Shown here: in pieces, positions 1 through 9,605 of the stretch | Layout of the letters: the number at the start of each line of letters is the position of its first letter | Position numbering within the stretch: the first letter of the stretch is position 1 | NCBI GenBank assembly: GCA_009746045.1 | Contig: RPFO01000296.1 | Span: 1-62,000, forward strand | DNA from: Mesostigma viride | Lineage: Eukaryota > Streptophyta > Mesostigmatophyceae > Mesostigmatales > Mesostigmataceae | Reading direction: 5' to 3' | DNA: 62,000 nucleotides | Notes under the pieces: model-generated | Databases searched by the model: none | Told to the model about the DNA's origin: nothing | Seen by the model: the letters and a program-made list of their open reading frames with translations, nothing else | Position numbers and translations under genes: made by a program

Positions 1-1110
1 CACATGCTTTACCCACATCATGCATGCTCCTTTGCAAGACGAGCACGTGCAACCCACCCACCTATGTGCACCCCTCCTTTGAGACAAGGAACAAGCACGA
101 TGAACTCACCTACACTACGTGCGTCCCTCCCTTGACAAGGAACAGAGCACCAATGTGCACATGCCCCCCCCACATGCAGCCTCCCTTGACAAGAATCGAA
201 CGGGACCAGATGCACCACCCCACCTGTGTGCACCCCTCCTTTGACAAGGAACAAGCACCACTGAACTCACCTACACACGCGCGTCCCTCCTTGACAAGGA
301 ATAGGCACGGTTTGCACATGCCTACCCCACATCCATACCTTCCCCTGACAGTAACAAGCCCGTGCACCACCGTTACCCTACGTGCATCCCTCTGTGACAT
401 GGAACAAGCATGATGCACATGCCTACCACCACATGCCGTCCCTCCTTGACATCGAACAAGCACTGTGCACCCACCAACCCTAATTGCCGCCCCTCCCTGA
501 TAGTACAAGCATTGCCCACCCACCTTACCCTACCTGCATCCCTCCCTTGACATGGAGACAACCATGTAGCACATTCCCTACTCCACATGCCCCCCTCCTT
601 TGACAAGGAACAAGCATGTGCACTCATCTACCGTACGTGCATCCCTCCCTTGACAAGGAACAAGCAAGCCCACCCACCTACCCTACCTGCATCCCTCCCT
701 TGACATGAAACAAGCACGTGCACATGCCTACCCCACATGCATGCCTCCCTTGACAAGGAACGAGCACGTGCACCCACCCACCCTGTGTGCACCCTCCTTT
801 GACAAGGAACAAGCACATGAACTCACCTACACTACGTGCGTCCCTCCCTTGACAAGGAATAAGCACGTGCACATGCCTACCCCACATCCATGCCTCCCTG
901 ACCAGTAACAAGCACGTGCACTCACCTACCCTACGTATGTGCCTCTTGACAAGGACCAAGCTCGTGCACCCACCTACCATACGTGAATCCCTCCCTTGAC
1001 AAGGTACACGCATGCCCACCCACCTACCCTACGTGGGCCCCTCCCTTGATAAGGTACAAGCATGACCAGCCACCCACCCCGCGAGCCTCCCTACTTTGAC
1101 AAGGAACAAG
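1..1110. repeat. Degenerate minisatellite, about 50-56 bp unit
   Basis: About twenty imperfect units, each carrying a core close to TTGACAAGGAACAAGCACGTG followed by CACC/CTACC-rich sequence and CATGC or TACGTGC variants. Core spacings I counted are 54, 55 and 50 bp. A longer pattern is superimposed: the stretch with TGAACTCACCTACACTACGTG recurs near 95, 258 and 808, and the block 226-360 resembles 786-920 closely. Open frames across the array on both strands are repeat translations, not genes. Confidence 0.9.
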
Positions 1111-2143
1111 CACGTGGGCCCGCTAGCATGGCAGCAAGGAAGACATTACACTAACATGGCATGGCCAAAGCAAAAGAGACAGAGAAGTCAATGGAGAGAA
1201 GCTCCTAAGAACTCCTAGTAAAATTGGCAACCATGGAGGGCAAAAAACGTTCAACAACTTACGATGGGCATCGGCACATACAGAGAAGCCCAGGTGTGCC
1301 AGGTGTAAAATAAGCGAGATTGAAGTGTCGCCTACCTCGTGGGAGACTTTTTGTATCTGGTAAACAATGAAAGCGAGTGGAAAGATGGACAACGTGAAAA
1401 TAACATACAATCGACTGCAATGCATGCAAAGAGGACAGAATCAGTAATAAAGCGCGCTGCATTCAGGCAGCGCTGAGCAATTGAACGGTGAACAATTTAA
1501 TCCGGAACGCATTGTCTACGCGACTCGATGCGACTAAACGTGGCATGCATACGCGGTCGCTGACTGAAGACATTGTGTACCTGGCTCAGCAAGGTGCGCT
1601 TGCAGCCGCTTTCTTAAATATGCCGCAGGCGCACGATGTAACGAATTGAAGTTTGCATGTAGTAACAAAGGCAAGAAAAGCGGTGTAGCTGGCTACCGAC
1701 TACGCCATAGTAAGCTGTATCGGAGTTGGCGCTGCCGATGGCTGGAAACGGATGACCGAATCATGCTAAACTGGGGCTCCAAAAGGGCTTGTCATGCATC
1801 CTAGTGCGCCTTTTGCTTTTTTTTCTTCAAGCATCGTGAGCATGCGGGTTTAGGGGGGCGCTTATTCTTTCACCACTATCAGTCGGCTGGACTGCAATCG
1901 GCATAGCCAGCGCAAGGTGATGCAAGGGCAGGCAAACTTTACCAGCTCGTTCAAGGCTCGTTGATGAAATTCAAACATCTAGGCGGCGCGTCTGCAACGG
2001 CTCATCGCAATTCGAATTCGCAAGCAGAACCCTCGTTACACGTGGCGCATGCAGAGATCTGCTTCGGGCGGCTTGGCGTATCTCACTGCGTCGTGACTCG
2101 AGTAGATAGTCAGCCTAGTTGGTACTCTGGGGGCCTCGAGTTC
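1111..2143. other. No gene recognised
   Basis: Non-repetitive sequence between the minisatellite and the palindromic satellite. Short open frames are present on both strands, but none has recognisable motifs or splice-consistent neighbours. Confidence 0.5.
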
Positions 2144-2590
2144 GGCAGTCCCCTATTCGGAAATCCCGGATCATATGTACTCCACACTATGTACTCTTGG
2201 AGTACATAGTGTGCCACCCTATGTACTCTTGGAGTACATAGTGTGGAGTACATAGTCACTCCTTCCTATGTAATACGGGCGTGTCTCACCGCGTCGGCAG
2301 TCCCCTATTCGGAAATCCCGGATCATATGTACTCCACACTATGTACTCTTGGAGTACATAGTGTGCCACCCTATGTACTCTTGGAGTACATAGTGTGGAG
2401 TACATAGTCACTCCTTCCTATGTAATACGGGCGTGTCTCACCGCGTCGGCAGTCCCCTATTCGGAAATCCCGGATCATATGTACTCCGGACTATGTACTC
2501 TTGGAGTACATAGTGTGCCACCCTATGTACTCTTGGAGTACATAGGGTGGAGTACATAGTTACACCTTCCTATGTAATACGGGGGTGTAA
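2144..2590. repeat. Three tandem 152-bp units made of nested palindromes
   Basis: Units start at 2144, 2296 and 2448 with GGCAGTCCCCTATTCGG, an exact 152-bp period. Each unit contains two hairpins with 14-bp arms (CACACTATGTACTC, loop TTG) and a further GTACTCC/GGAGTAC pair outside them, so about 80 bp of each unit is a nested near-palindrome. Units 1 and 2 are almost identical. Unit 3 carries substitutions in the arms, for example CCGGACTATG for CCACACTATG. Confidence 0.92.
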
Positions 2591-2735
2591 TCATATGTAA
2601 TCATGTGTAATCATCGGTAAAAATCGGTAATCATTTGTCCTTTTTTGGTAATCATGTACGTGTAATCATGTGTAATCATGTGTAATCATCGGTAAAAATC
2701 GGTAATCATTTGTCCTTTTTTGGTAATCATTTCGG
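2582..2735. repeat. GTAATCAT-rich tandem repeat, 75-bp unit
   Basis: Two copies of a unit containing ATCATCGGTAAAAATCGG and TTTGTCCTTTTTTGGTAATCAT, with the CGGTAAAAATCGG blocks at 2615 and 2690. The array abuts the palindromic satellite directly and lies just downstream of the LINE ORF1-like gene. Confidence 0.85.
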
Positions 2736-2804
2736 TCAGGGTCACGTGTGCTTGTCTGCATGATCGATCGTCCAGACAAGCTGCACTGCCCCTAAGACCC
2801 TAAC

Positions 2805-4076
2805 TTACACAAGATGATGGAGTAGTTTGGTGTTGAAAGGGAAGGTCGAAAGCCTGCGCTTAATGCACCACCCGTAATTACGAGCGAAAGTACAGCCACC
2901 ATGGAAAATCCCGTTGACATCGCGCAAAAACAGGCCAAGAGAAAGCGGCAAGTGGCCGAAGCGGCCCGCCGGTGGAGGTTGAAAAAGAGGGGGAAGAAGA
3001 GGGGGACGACTCAATGCATACGTAGTCAGGCGATGGAGGGTGGCAACGCCGCTCCCCTGGACGATGGTGCTGTTCCACACCGCGCTCCTCGCCTTCAGTT
3101 GAGCCGGCGTGTAGTTCTCGTCGAGGCTGAAGTCGCCGGGCTGGAGCAGACGACGTGCTCCCAGCACGAGGCGTTTGTCGTGCATGGAGGCCATGGTGAC
3201 GACGACCAGGCCCGGAGGGCCTGGCAGCCGAATGGCTCGTTCAATGACAACACGGTTCTGGAGCTGCATCTTCCCCAGAAACGCTGGGCCGCGCAGCTCC
3301 TCGGCAAGTGAGTGTGCTGTCTCATGTGCTGCCGCGCCTGTCTGGAAGCCTTTGATTACCATATTGCGCTGGCGTTGCTGCACTGCATTCTGGGTGACCG
3401 CAGCGGTAGCTGCAGACTTGGCCGCCTGTTGAACGATGGTGGTCAACTGCTTGCCGGTGACGTCGGCAAACGTGGTAGTTTTGGCGGGGGCTGCCATGGC
3501 TTTCTTCAGCTCCAGCAATTGTGCCGTCGCAGCTGCAGACGCCTCCGTCAGGACCTTAATGTCGCCCTGCACGGTCGTAAAAGACTGTGCGACGTCCTGC
3601 AGCTGCACGTTAACATCGGTCGCGGGGGCTGGCCTGGCGATGGTCGTCGCCGGCAGCTCGACAAGTTCAGGGCAGCACGAAATAAGACAGGCAAGCCGAC
3701 GCTGGCGCTCATCCCAATGAGGCCATTCATCCGAAGCAGCCTCCATAACCTGGCCGCTCTTAGGGTGGCGAATCGGGGCGTCGTTGTCGTTGCGGAGCTT
3801 CAGCACGCTTGTCACAGCGGCGTCATTGTAGGCGAGTAAGGTATCGATGTCTGCCAGGCTCAAACGCTGGCCTGGCATGTAGAATGAGGAAGAAATGGCG
3901 TCCGGCAAGGAGGTTTCAGCAGCTATCGGAGTTGCTTCCGAAGTTGCTTCCGAAGTCTTGGATCGCTTGTTAGCGGCGTTCTTGGCGACGACAATGTCGT
4001 GGGCGATTTTGTTTGCAGCAATCTGGGCATCAATAGAATCGGCGGCAAGAGCTGAAGACGATGCGGGGACCTCCAT
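2805..4076 (-). CDS. LINE ORF1-like protein (RRM-type), intact, 423 aa
   Basis: An uninterrupted 423-codon frame read from the ATG at 4076; an upstream GTG could add six residues. The N-terminal third is Ala/Ser-rich and acidic. Around residues 155-235 there is a low-complexity, probably coiled-coil stretch. Residues 250-345 resemble the RNA-binding RRM and C-terminal domain of L1-type ORF1 proteins: a start like NMVIKGF, then a VVIERAIRLPG segment, a VVVTMASMHDKRLVLGARRL helix region and a SLDENYTPAQLKARSAVW block. In known LINEs ORF1p is an RNA chaperone that coats the element's own RNA. No reverse transcriptase follows: downstream is satellite. The last 70 residues are low-complexity and may lie beyond a frameshift. 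A domesticated gene is possible, but retroelement origin is likelier. Confidence 0.6.
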   Translation of the reverse strand: MEVPASSSALAADSIDAQIAANKIAHDIVVAKNAANKRSKTSEATSEATPIAAETSLPDAISSSFYMPGQRLSLADIDTLLAYNDAAVTSVLKLRNDNDAPIRHPKSGQVMEAASDEWPHWDERQRRLACLISCCPELVELPATTIARPAPATDVNVQLQDVAQSFTTVQGDIKVLTEASAAATAQLLELKKAMAAPAKTTTFADVTGKQLTTIVQQAAKSAATAAVTQNAVQQRQRNMVIKGFQTGAAAHETAHSLAEELRGPAFLGKMQLQNRVVIERAIRLPGPPGLVVVTMASMHDKRLVLGARRLLQPGDFSLDENYTPAQLKARSAVWNSTIVQGSGVATLHRLTTYALSRPPLLPPLFQPPPAGRFGHLPLSLGLFLRDVNGIFHGGCTFARNYGWCIKRRLSTFPFNTKLLHHLV

Positions 4077-4290
4077 AGCTACGTTTAATAGCACCTAGAC
4101 GAGGGCAGGGGGCGCAGGCACACTGATCACATGCGTGGTGCCGCCATAATGTGCAGAAAAATAGCGAGATCTGCTGGGCAGGCCGCTGGCGATAACTTGC
4201 GAAATCCTGGGCGATGGCTGCCAAAAATTAGATCGGCGTGTTCGTCATCAAAAGGCGAGTCTATTGCAATTTACCCGACCAAATTTCATC

Positions 4291-4812
4291 ATGGATGGAT
4301 GGATGGAGGGAGGAGGAGGGAGGGAGGGAGGGAGGGAGGGAGGGAGGGAGGGAGGGAGGAGGGAGGAGGGAGGGAGGGAGGGAGGGAGGGAGGGAGGAGG
4401 GAGGGAGGGAGGGAGGGAGGGAGGGAGGGAGGGAGGGAGGGAGGAGGGAGGGAGGGAGGGAGGGAGGGAGGGAGGGAGGGAGGGAGGGAGGAGGAGGGAG
4501 GGAGGGAGGAGGGAGGGAGGGAGGGAGGGAGGGAGGAGGGAGGGAGGGAGGGAGGGAGGGAGGGAGGGAGGGAGGGAGGGAGGGAGGGAGGAGGGAGGGA
4601 GGGAGGGAGGGAGGGAGGGAGGGGGAGGGGGGGAGGGAGGGAGGGAGGGAGGGAGGGAGGGAGGGAGGGAGGGAGGGAGGGAGGAGGGAGGGAGGGAGGG
4701 AGGGGGGGAGGGAGGGAGGGAGGGAGGGAGGGAGGAGGGAGGGAGGGAGGGAGGGAGGGAGGGAGGGAGGGAGGGAGGAGGGAGGGAGGGATGGATGGAT
4801 GGATGGATGGAT
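4291..4812. repeat. (GGGA)n array bordered by (GGAT)n
   Basis: About 480 bp of GGGA units with scattered one-base interruptions (GGA, GGGGGG). GGAT units lie at both edges, and the right edge runs straight into ATTAATTAATTAATT at 4812. The Gly/Arg/Glu-rich open frames are repeat translations. Confidence 0.97.
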
Positions 4813-5300
4813 TAATTAATTAATTTATTAATTAAAATCATAGCTCCGTTGGGAGCATATGTAACACATAGCCCTGAGAAAGGGGCATCTATGGGTTTGT
4901 AATACAATCAGGGCTACAACCTGCAGGTGGAGGATGTACAACTGTCACCTGCTCTGGGTGCACAAGGTGCACCTGCACCGCCATGATGGTTCATGCCTCC
5001 TTAACAAGCACAGGCACCCAGGGGGGCTTGAGGAGAGGGCCTAGAAGGCCTGCATGACATATGGGGTGGAGGGTATGTAGCTAGGCTATAGCTGGTGTAC
5101 ACATGGCATCTCAGCAGAGAGTAGCTCCCTGCATAGGCATCGCATGGCTAAATTCTTAATGCATCATCCATGGGAGGTCCCATTGTAGGCTGGGCGCGGC
5201 TAGATACTGAAAGCATCATCCATGGGGGCCATTATGGGCGCACATGCGCGTGGGCCACTTGCAAGGCTAAGCCTATCTAATCTACACTACTGGTATATTC
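4813..5300 (-). mobile_element. 5'-truncated LINE copy, 3' tail only (family A)
   Basis: Read on the minus strand this matches the 3' part of the ORF1-only element at 40530-42565. Shared landmarks are a GTGTAGATTAGATAGG block, a CTCTCTGCTGAGA block, a CACCTGCAGGTTG block, then GCTCCCAACGGAG close to an (ATTA)n tail. It is non-coding. 5' truncation is normal for LINE insertions made by target-primed reverse transcription. Confidence 0.7.
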
Positions 5301-5321
5301 CCTAGCCTGGAGTGGCAGGAG

Positions 5322-5375
5322 GGGATGGATGGATGGATGGATGTTCTTAATTAATTAATTAATTAATTAATGGTC
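5322..5375. repeat. (GGAT)5 followed by (TTAA)n
   Basis: GGATGGATGGATGGATGGATG joined to TTAATTAATTAATTAATTAATTAA. This repeats the arrangement at 4787-4835, where a GGAT array adjoins a retroelement TTAA tail. Confidence 0.9.
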
Positions 5376-5862
5376 AAATTAAAGGCAATCATGGTAGATG
5401 AAGCGAGACAAATCATGCCTGGACGCATGGCGATGTAAGAGCCCCCCCTCCCCCACGCCAGGAGGAAGGGGTGCGTGACTGAGTAGAGTAGTTAGGATTT
5501 TGTATTAAGAGAGACAACTTTGTATATTATCAAGGAGACAACTTGGTATATAAGATTAGAGTGAGATCAGCTAGTCTTCGCGGCTCAGTTCTAATGCACC
5601 CACCCCCATCAGTCCATGGAATACGTGCTCCTGCTCCAGATCCTTAATTAAGGCCAAAATGAGTCCCTTCCAAACAACGTTTGCACTTAGATAGTTAGAC
5701 GAATTATGCCCGACGAAGCTGGAACTTAACAGCCACAATGAATTACGGTTGTTCAGACCTTGAACAACGCCTCAGGGCATTTGGAGCCCTGAATGGTAAC
5801 AAATGCTAACAAGGTAGTGTTGCTATCAATAATGATTTTAAAAATTAATATGATGTCATTAA
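5376..5862. other. No gene recognised
   Basis: AT-rich spacer with TTAATTAA motifs and a short C-run near 5446. I see no coding signature. Confidence 0.5.
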
Positions 5863-7863
5863 CTCGCGTTAGCACATTTATAACGCAATTTTTTGCGTTA
5901 TAACACTTTATTTCAATTAAACACATCTAATGAAGCAAGCATGATATGGGCTATCTGAGGCCAGTTATGAATTCTCTGAGATATATAAAAAAATGTAGTA
6001 TATGGTCTTGGCATGTAATTCCCAGCCTGGCTATGTGAAATTCAAAGTTGAAGACACATGGGTCTCGTAAACTATGACCCCCTCACACTACAAGGGGCCG
6101 GTATGCCACATGGGTCAAGTATTGCAGGCACTGAATTTTTTGGAGTAAAAGCAATATATGTAGACCCTCGTGGCTGCATATGGGCTTGAAATAAGCAGCC
6201 CTCCTATTTTCCCCACACCCATGAAATTATAACACTATAACACTGGGTAGACAAGTGGGTGCACACAAAAGGCACCGTGGGCCCCTTGGGGGGCATAAAC
6301 CCATGGAGATGCACAAACTAAGCCCAGATATGTCAAAATAAGACAGGGCAACCACCTGCAGCCAATAATACAAGCTGGCCACATGCCACGCTTAACGAGA
6401 AGAGCGGGCACTGCGGCCACCTTGTCCATGCACGTAGGTAACGTGGTACGGACACCCTACGCAAGGCATGCATTCTAGGAGGCAGCCACCAACAAACTAG
6501 TGGTGTTGAGCCTATTTCAGCCTGCCCTAGCAAGGATAAACTAGGCCTAAGCTGCTATAGCTTGCCAGGTGATGGCCAGCACACCTGGTGGCACATGCTG
6601 TCAATGGGAAGCTTTTACTCACCAGTTACGTGCTTGATGATGCCACAGAGACCAGCCAACTGCCTCACACTCATGCAATATGTGTATGGGAAATGTATAA
6701 CAAACATATATGGAGGTATTCAAACCCATACAGCCTCTAAAACTTATCACCATCACCCTGTGGCAGGTCAACTGACTGAGGGAAGCATCTAAGAATGGTG
6801 TTTTAGAAAGGGGCCAGGCCAGGGTCAAGAAAGAGCATGAATAGTGCAAAAAGAATGTGCTACACAAGCTAGAACGTATATATAAATGTCAAACATCGAT
6901 AGGAAAACGATGCTTAAGCTTTACCAGGCATGGATGGCGTTACCTTGGCCCAGCCGGTGGCCGCAAAATGGCGCATTTCGGCACACCAAAGCTGTGCAGC
7001 ATGGTCGCTGGATTCGGCGATTTCTGGCCACCCTTGCACGTTTACGACTACTATGTATCATAAAAAGTAAAAAGAAACCGATATATCCTTTAAAATACGC
7101 CGGAAAGGTATTGCTGTCAACGTTTCTATCGTCCGGCCTGATCGCAGTTTATTCCAGCAAGAACGCTGCCGACACCTATCAAATGGCCCATTTCTCACCC
7201 CAGTATGTTCTGATCAGACACTCCGCAAAGGTGAAAACCTTTGCGTTCAGTGCCAGGCCGCGGAAAACGCGGAAAACGCGATCTGCAAATGAATCCGACC
7301 GGAATCGAACTGGGGACCTCTCGCACCAATTTTGCTGACTATAGGACGGACGTCTCCGGTTACCATGGCATCGCCAACTTACACCTACAGTCATCCGCAA
7401 AAGTTCTCCTGTCCGGGGAGTGATGCAAGCCTTTCGGATTTGGTACTAGATAAATCACTCGAGATCTGTGTGTAGGAGTACTACAGTACCCCAGTATGTT
7501 GCTGGGACGCTAACATGTCTTCCTATTAGGTTACGATCGCGTTTCCTGGGGTCAAACAGCTGCGCCATGTCGCTAGACTACAGCAGGACTGCAGTGGGTA
7601 CGCGCGATTTCGTTCGGCCATCACCTTCGTCTTCCCTAAAAAGTCCTGATTTACAGCTGGCATTGCATGATGCCACGTGGCAACCGTTGGGTACTTGGGT
7701 ACGGGGATTTTTTTATGAGATCCTAGGGTTATAAACTAAGCCTGACTGCAGTTGTTTGGCCTCTAAACTATTGGGAAATAGTTGTTTGAACTCCATGTTA
7801 ACAACGCAATTTTTTGCGTTATAACCTCACAACGCAAAAAATTGCGTTATGTAATAACGCGAG
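5863..7863. mobile_element. 2.0-kb segment with terminal inverted repeats, flanked by TTAA
   Basis: The left end begins CTCGCGTTAGCACAT and carries AACGCAATTTTTTGCGTT (5882-5899). The right end, reversed, begins CTCGCGTTATTACAT and carries the same 18-bp palindromic block, followed inwards by a second copy (7803-7820). TTAA lies immediately outside both ends (5859-5862 and 7864-7867), the target-site pattern of piggyBac-like elements. The right-hand TTAA is part of a (TTAA)n retroelement tail, so it is weak evidence. No transposase is recognisable inside, so this would be a non-autonomous element. Alternatively it is a foldback structure. Confidence 0.55.
7283..7345 (-). other. tRNA-like 3' half (T-arm-like sequence)
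   Basis: On the minus strand a TGCGAGAGGTCCCCAGTTCGATTCC stretch (split here: TGCGAGAGGTCC, then CCAGTTCGATTCC) resembles the anticodon-arm 3' side, variable loop and T-loop of tRNAs such as tRNA-Ala. The T stem does not pair properly, and no matching D arm or acceptor stem was found. It may be a tRNA-derived piece of a SINE rather than a tRNA gene. Confidence 0.3.
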
Positions 7864-8045
7864 TTAATTAATTAATTAGTTATCAACATTGATCACTCCG
7901 TTGGGAGTAAATGTAGCACATATCCCTGAGAAGGGGCATATGGCTTTTAATACATTCTAGGCTACTTCATGCAAGGGTGGGAATGTAAGCTACCCCTGCT
8001 CTAGGTGCACCAGGGCACCTGCACCACCATGTCATATTACAACCA
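7864..8045 (-). mobile_element. Family A LINE 3' tail (truncated)
   Basis: Read on the minus strand it ends with GGTGCAGGTGCCCTGGTGC, GGCTACATTCC-like and ACTCCCAACGGAG blocks followed by (TTAA)n, matching the 3' end of the element at 40530-42565 and the copy at 4813-5300. The TIR segment described at 5863-7863 adjoins its tail. Confidence 0.7.
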
Positions 8046-8309
8046 AAACTGGTCGTCATCATGCAAGCATCTGAAGCATGGTCGCAAAACTTCGTGTGCA
8101 AAATCTCATGTCATAAGGAGCCCAACATTATGACAATTGCCAGGCTTTGTAAAGATTTTTTATTTAACGATGACTACAGCACAAACAGTGAGCGAAACCC
8201 TGGTGCATGTGAATGCCTGAGTGGCGACTGTTCCTAACAGAATGCAAGATGTAAGGTAGACATTGCGAGTATGCCACAAATGTGTGATGTGCAGTGCACA
8301 TGCATGTGA
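8046..8309. other. No gene recognised
   Basis: Unassigned sequence between a LINE tail and a copy of the dispersed short motif. Confidence 0.4.
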
Positions 8310-8365
8310 GCTACCATGGTCCGGATTCTCCCGATTTCTGGCCTGCGCTGGTTGTCTCCTTGATG
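8310..8365 (+). repeat. Dispersed ~50-bp motif, copy 1
   Basis: Reads CTACCATGGTCCGGATTC, TCCCGATTTCTGGCC, TGCGCTGGTTGTCTCC, TTGATG. Similar copies occur at 26881-26930, 37321-37380, 47511-47556 (minus), 53357-53411 and 59141-59190, in otherwise unrelated contexts. No poly-A or TTAA tail is attached. Confidence 0.85.
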
Positions 8366-8639
8366 TATACCCCATGACACCATACTTCTAAACTACTTAA
8401 GAACCTTGGCACATTGCAAAATGGGAAAGAAAGCTGAACAATACATGCAACATCACTCACTAACACAGCCATGTGATTGCTACCAACACGTACCATGTAC
8501 GTCCTGTGTGAAATTATTGGCAACGACACGCCAAGCAAACGCCAAGGTATAGTATAACTGCGACAGGCTGGCACATGTCACCTGGCATCCACGTATGCTC
8601 ACCCCAAGGCATTGGCATATCCCCATGTCTATATCCGTT
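8366..8639. other. No gene recognised
   Basis: Unassigned sequence between a copy of the dispersed motif and the CCCA-rich array. Confidence 0.4.
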
Positions 8640-9250
8640 GCCCTTTGTGCGTACCGAGTCACCCATGCAGTCACCCACCCATGCATCCACCTGGCCCACC
8701 CACACAAGTACTCATACACTTGCGCACCTGAGTACCCAGCCACCCACTGGTCCACCCACCCGGTGACCCAGCCAGCCAGCCACGCACCTACTAAACCAAC
8801 CTATCTAACCACTCGTGCACCCAGGCACCCAGCCACATACCCACCCACTGGGACATCCACCCACCCAGCTAGCCACATATGCAATCTACCCACCTAGGCA
8901 ATAAGGAGGCATTCACCCATCCTTTTATCCAGGCACCCATTACTAAAACCACGCAGCCACCTAACCACCCAGCCAGCTGGCCCCATGTGTGCCCACCGGG
9001 CCGCCCACCCCTGACCCACCCACGCCCCTTCCCACTCGACCACTCTTTCCCCCCATACCCTTATACCCACCGACCTGCACCCACTCACCCTCACACATCC
9101 ACATCCTCTCAGCCAGTCACCCACCCATCTCACCCCTAACATGCACAGCCCTCCACCCGCGATAGGTGAGTCGATCCCAACTACAAAACCACCCACCCAC
9201 CCATATCCGTGCACCCACCCACCCATCTACCTTCCCCATCGCTCACCCCA
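8640..9250. repeat. Degenerate CCCA/CCAC repeat
   Basis: Roughly 600 bp of decayed tetranucleotide repeat (CACCCACC, CAGCCAGC, CATCCACC variants). The Pro/Thr/His-rich frames are repeat translations. Confidence 0.85.
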
Positions 9251-9449
9251 CCCACTTCTAATCACAGCTACACATCCACCCGCCACAAACCAACGGTGCA
9301 AATCCTCCAGCCCATGAAACAGTTTCACTCAGGCATCCAATAATGCACCCACCTAGGAGTTCCCAAACCCCGTCGATCCCCCAGCCACCTGGCGATTCAC
9401 TTATAAGCAACCACCCTTGCACCCATCCACCCACCATAACCACCCACCC

Positions 9450-9605
9450 ACCCTCCCTCCCTCCCTCCCTCCCTCCCTCCCTCCCTCCCTCCCTCCCTCC
9501 CTCCCTCCCTCCCTCCCTCCCTCCCTCCCTCCCTCCCTCCCTCCCTCCCTCCCTCCCTCCCTCCCTCCCTCCCTCCCTCCCTCCCGCCACCCCACCCACC
9601 CACCC
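9450..9605. repeat. (CCCT)n array, about 135 bp
   Basis: Uninterrupted CCCT units to about 9585, then (CCCA)n to 9605. It borders the possible coding remnant at 9606-10874. Confidence 0.97.

Noticed and set aside
3312-3839. 175-codon plus-strand frame antisense to the LINE ORF1-like gene
   Set aside because: Shadow of the minus-strand frame, which has recognisable RRM-type blocks.
4131-4823. Gly/Arg/Glu-rich proteins
   Set aside because: Translation of the (GGGA)n array; all three frames are equally open.
7283-7345. A tRNA gene on the minus strand
   Set aside because: Only the T-loop half is tRNA-like; stems do not pair and no D arm is present. Kept only as a tRNA-like fragment.
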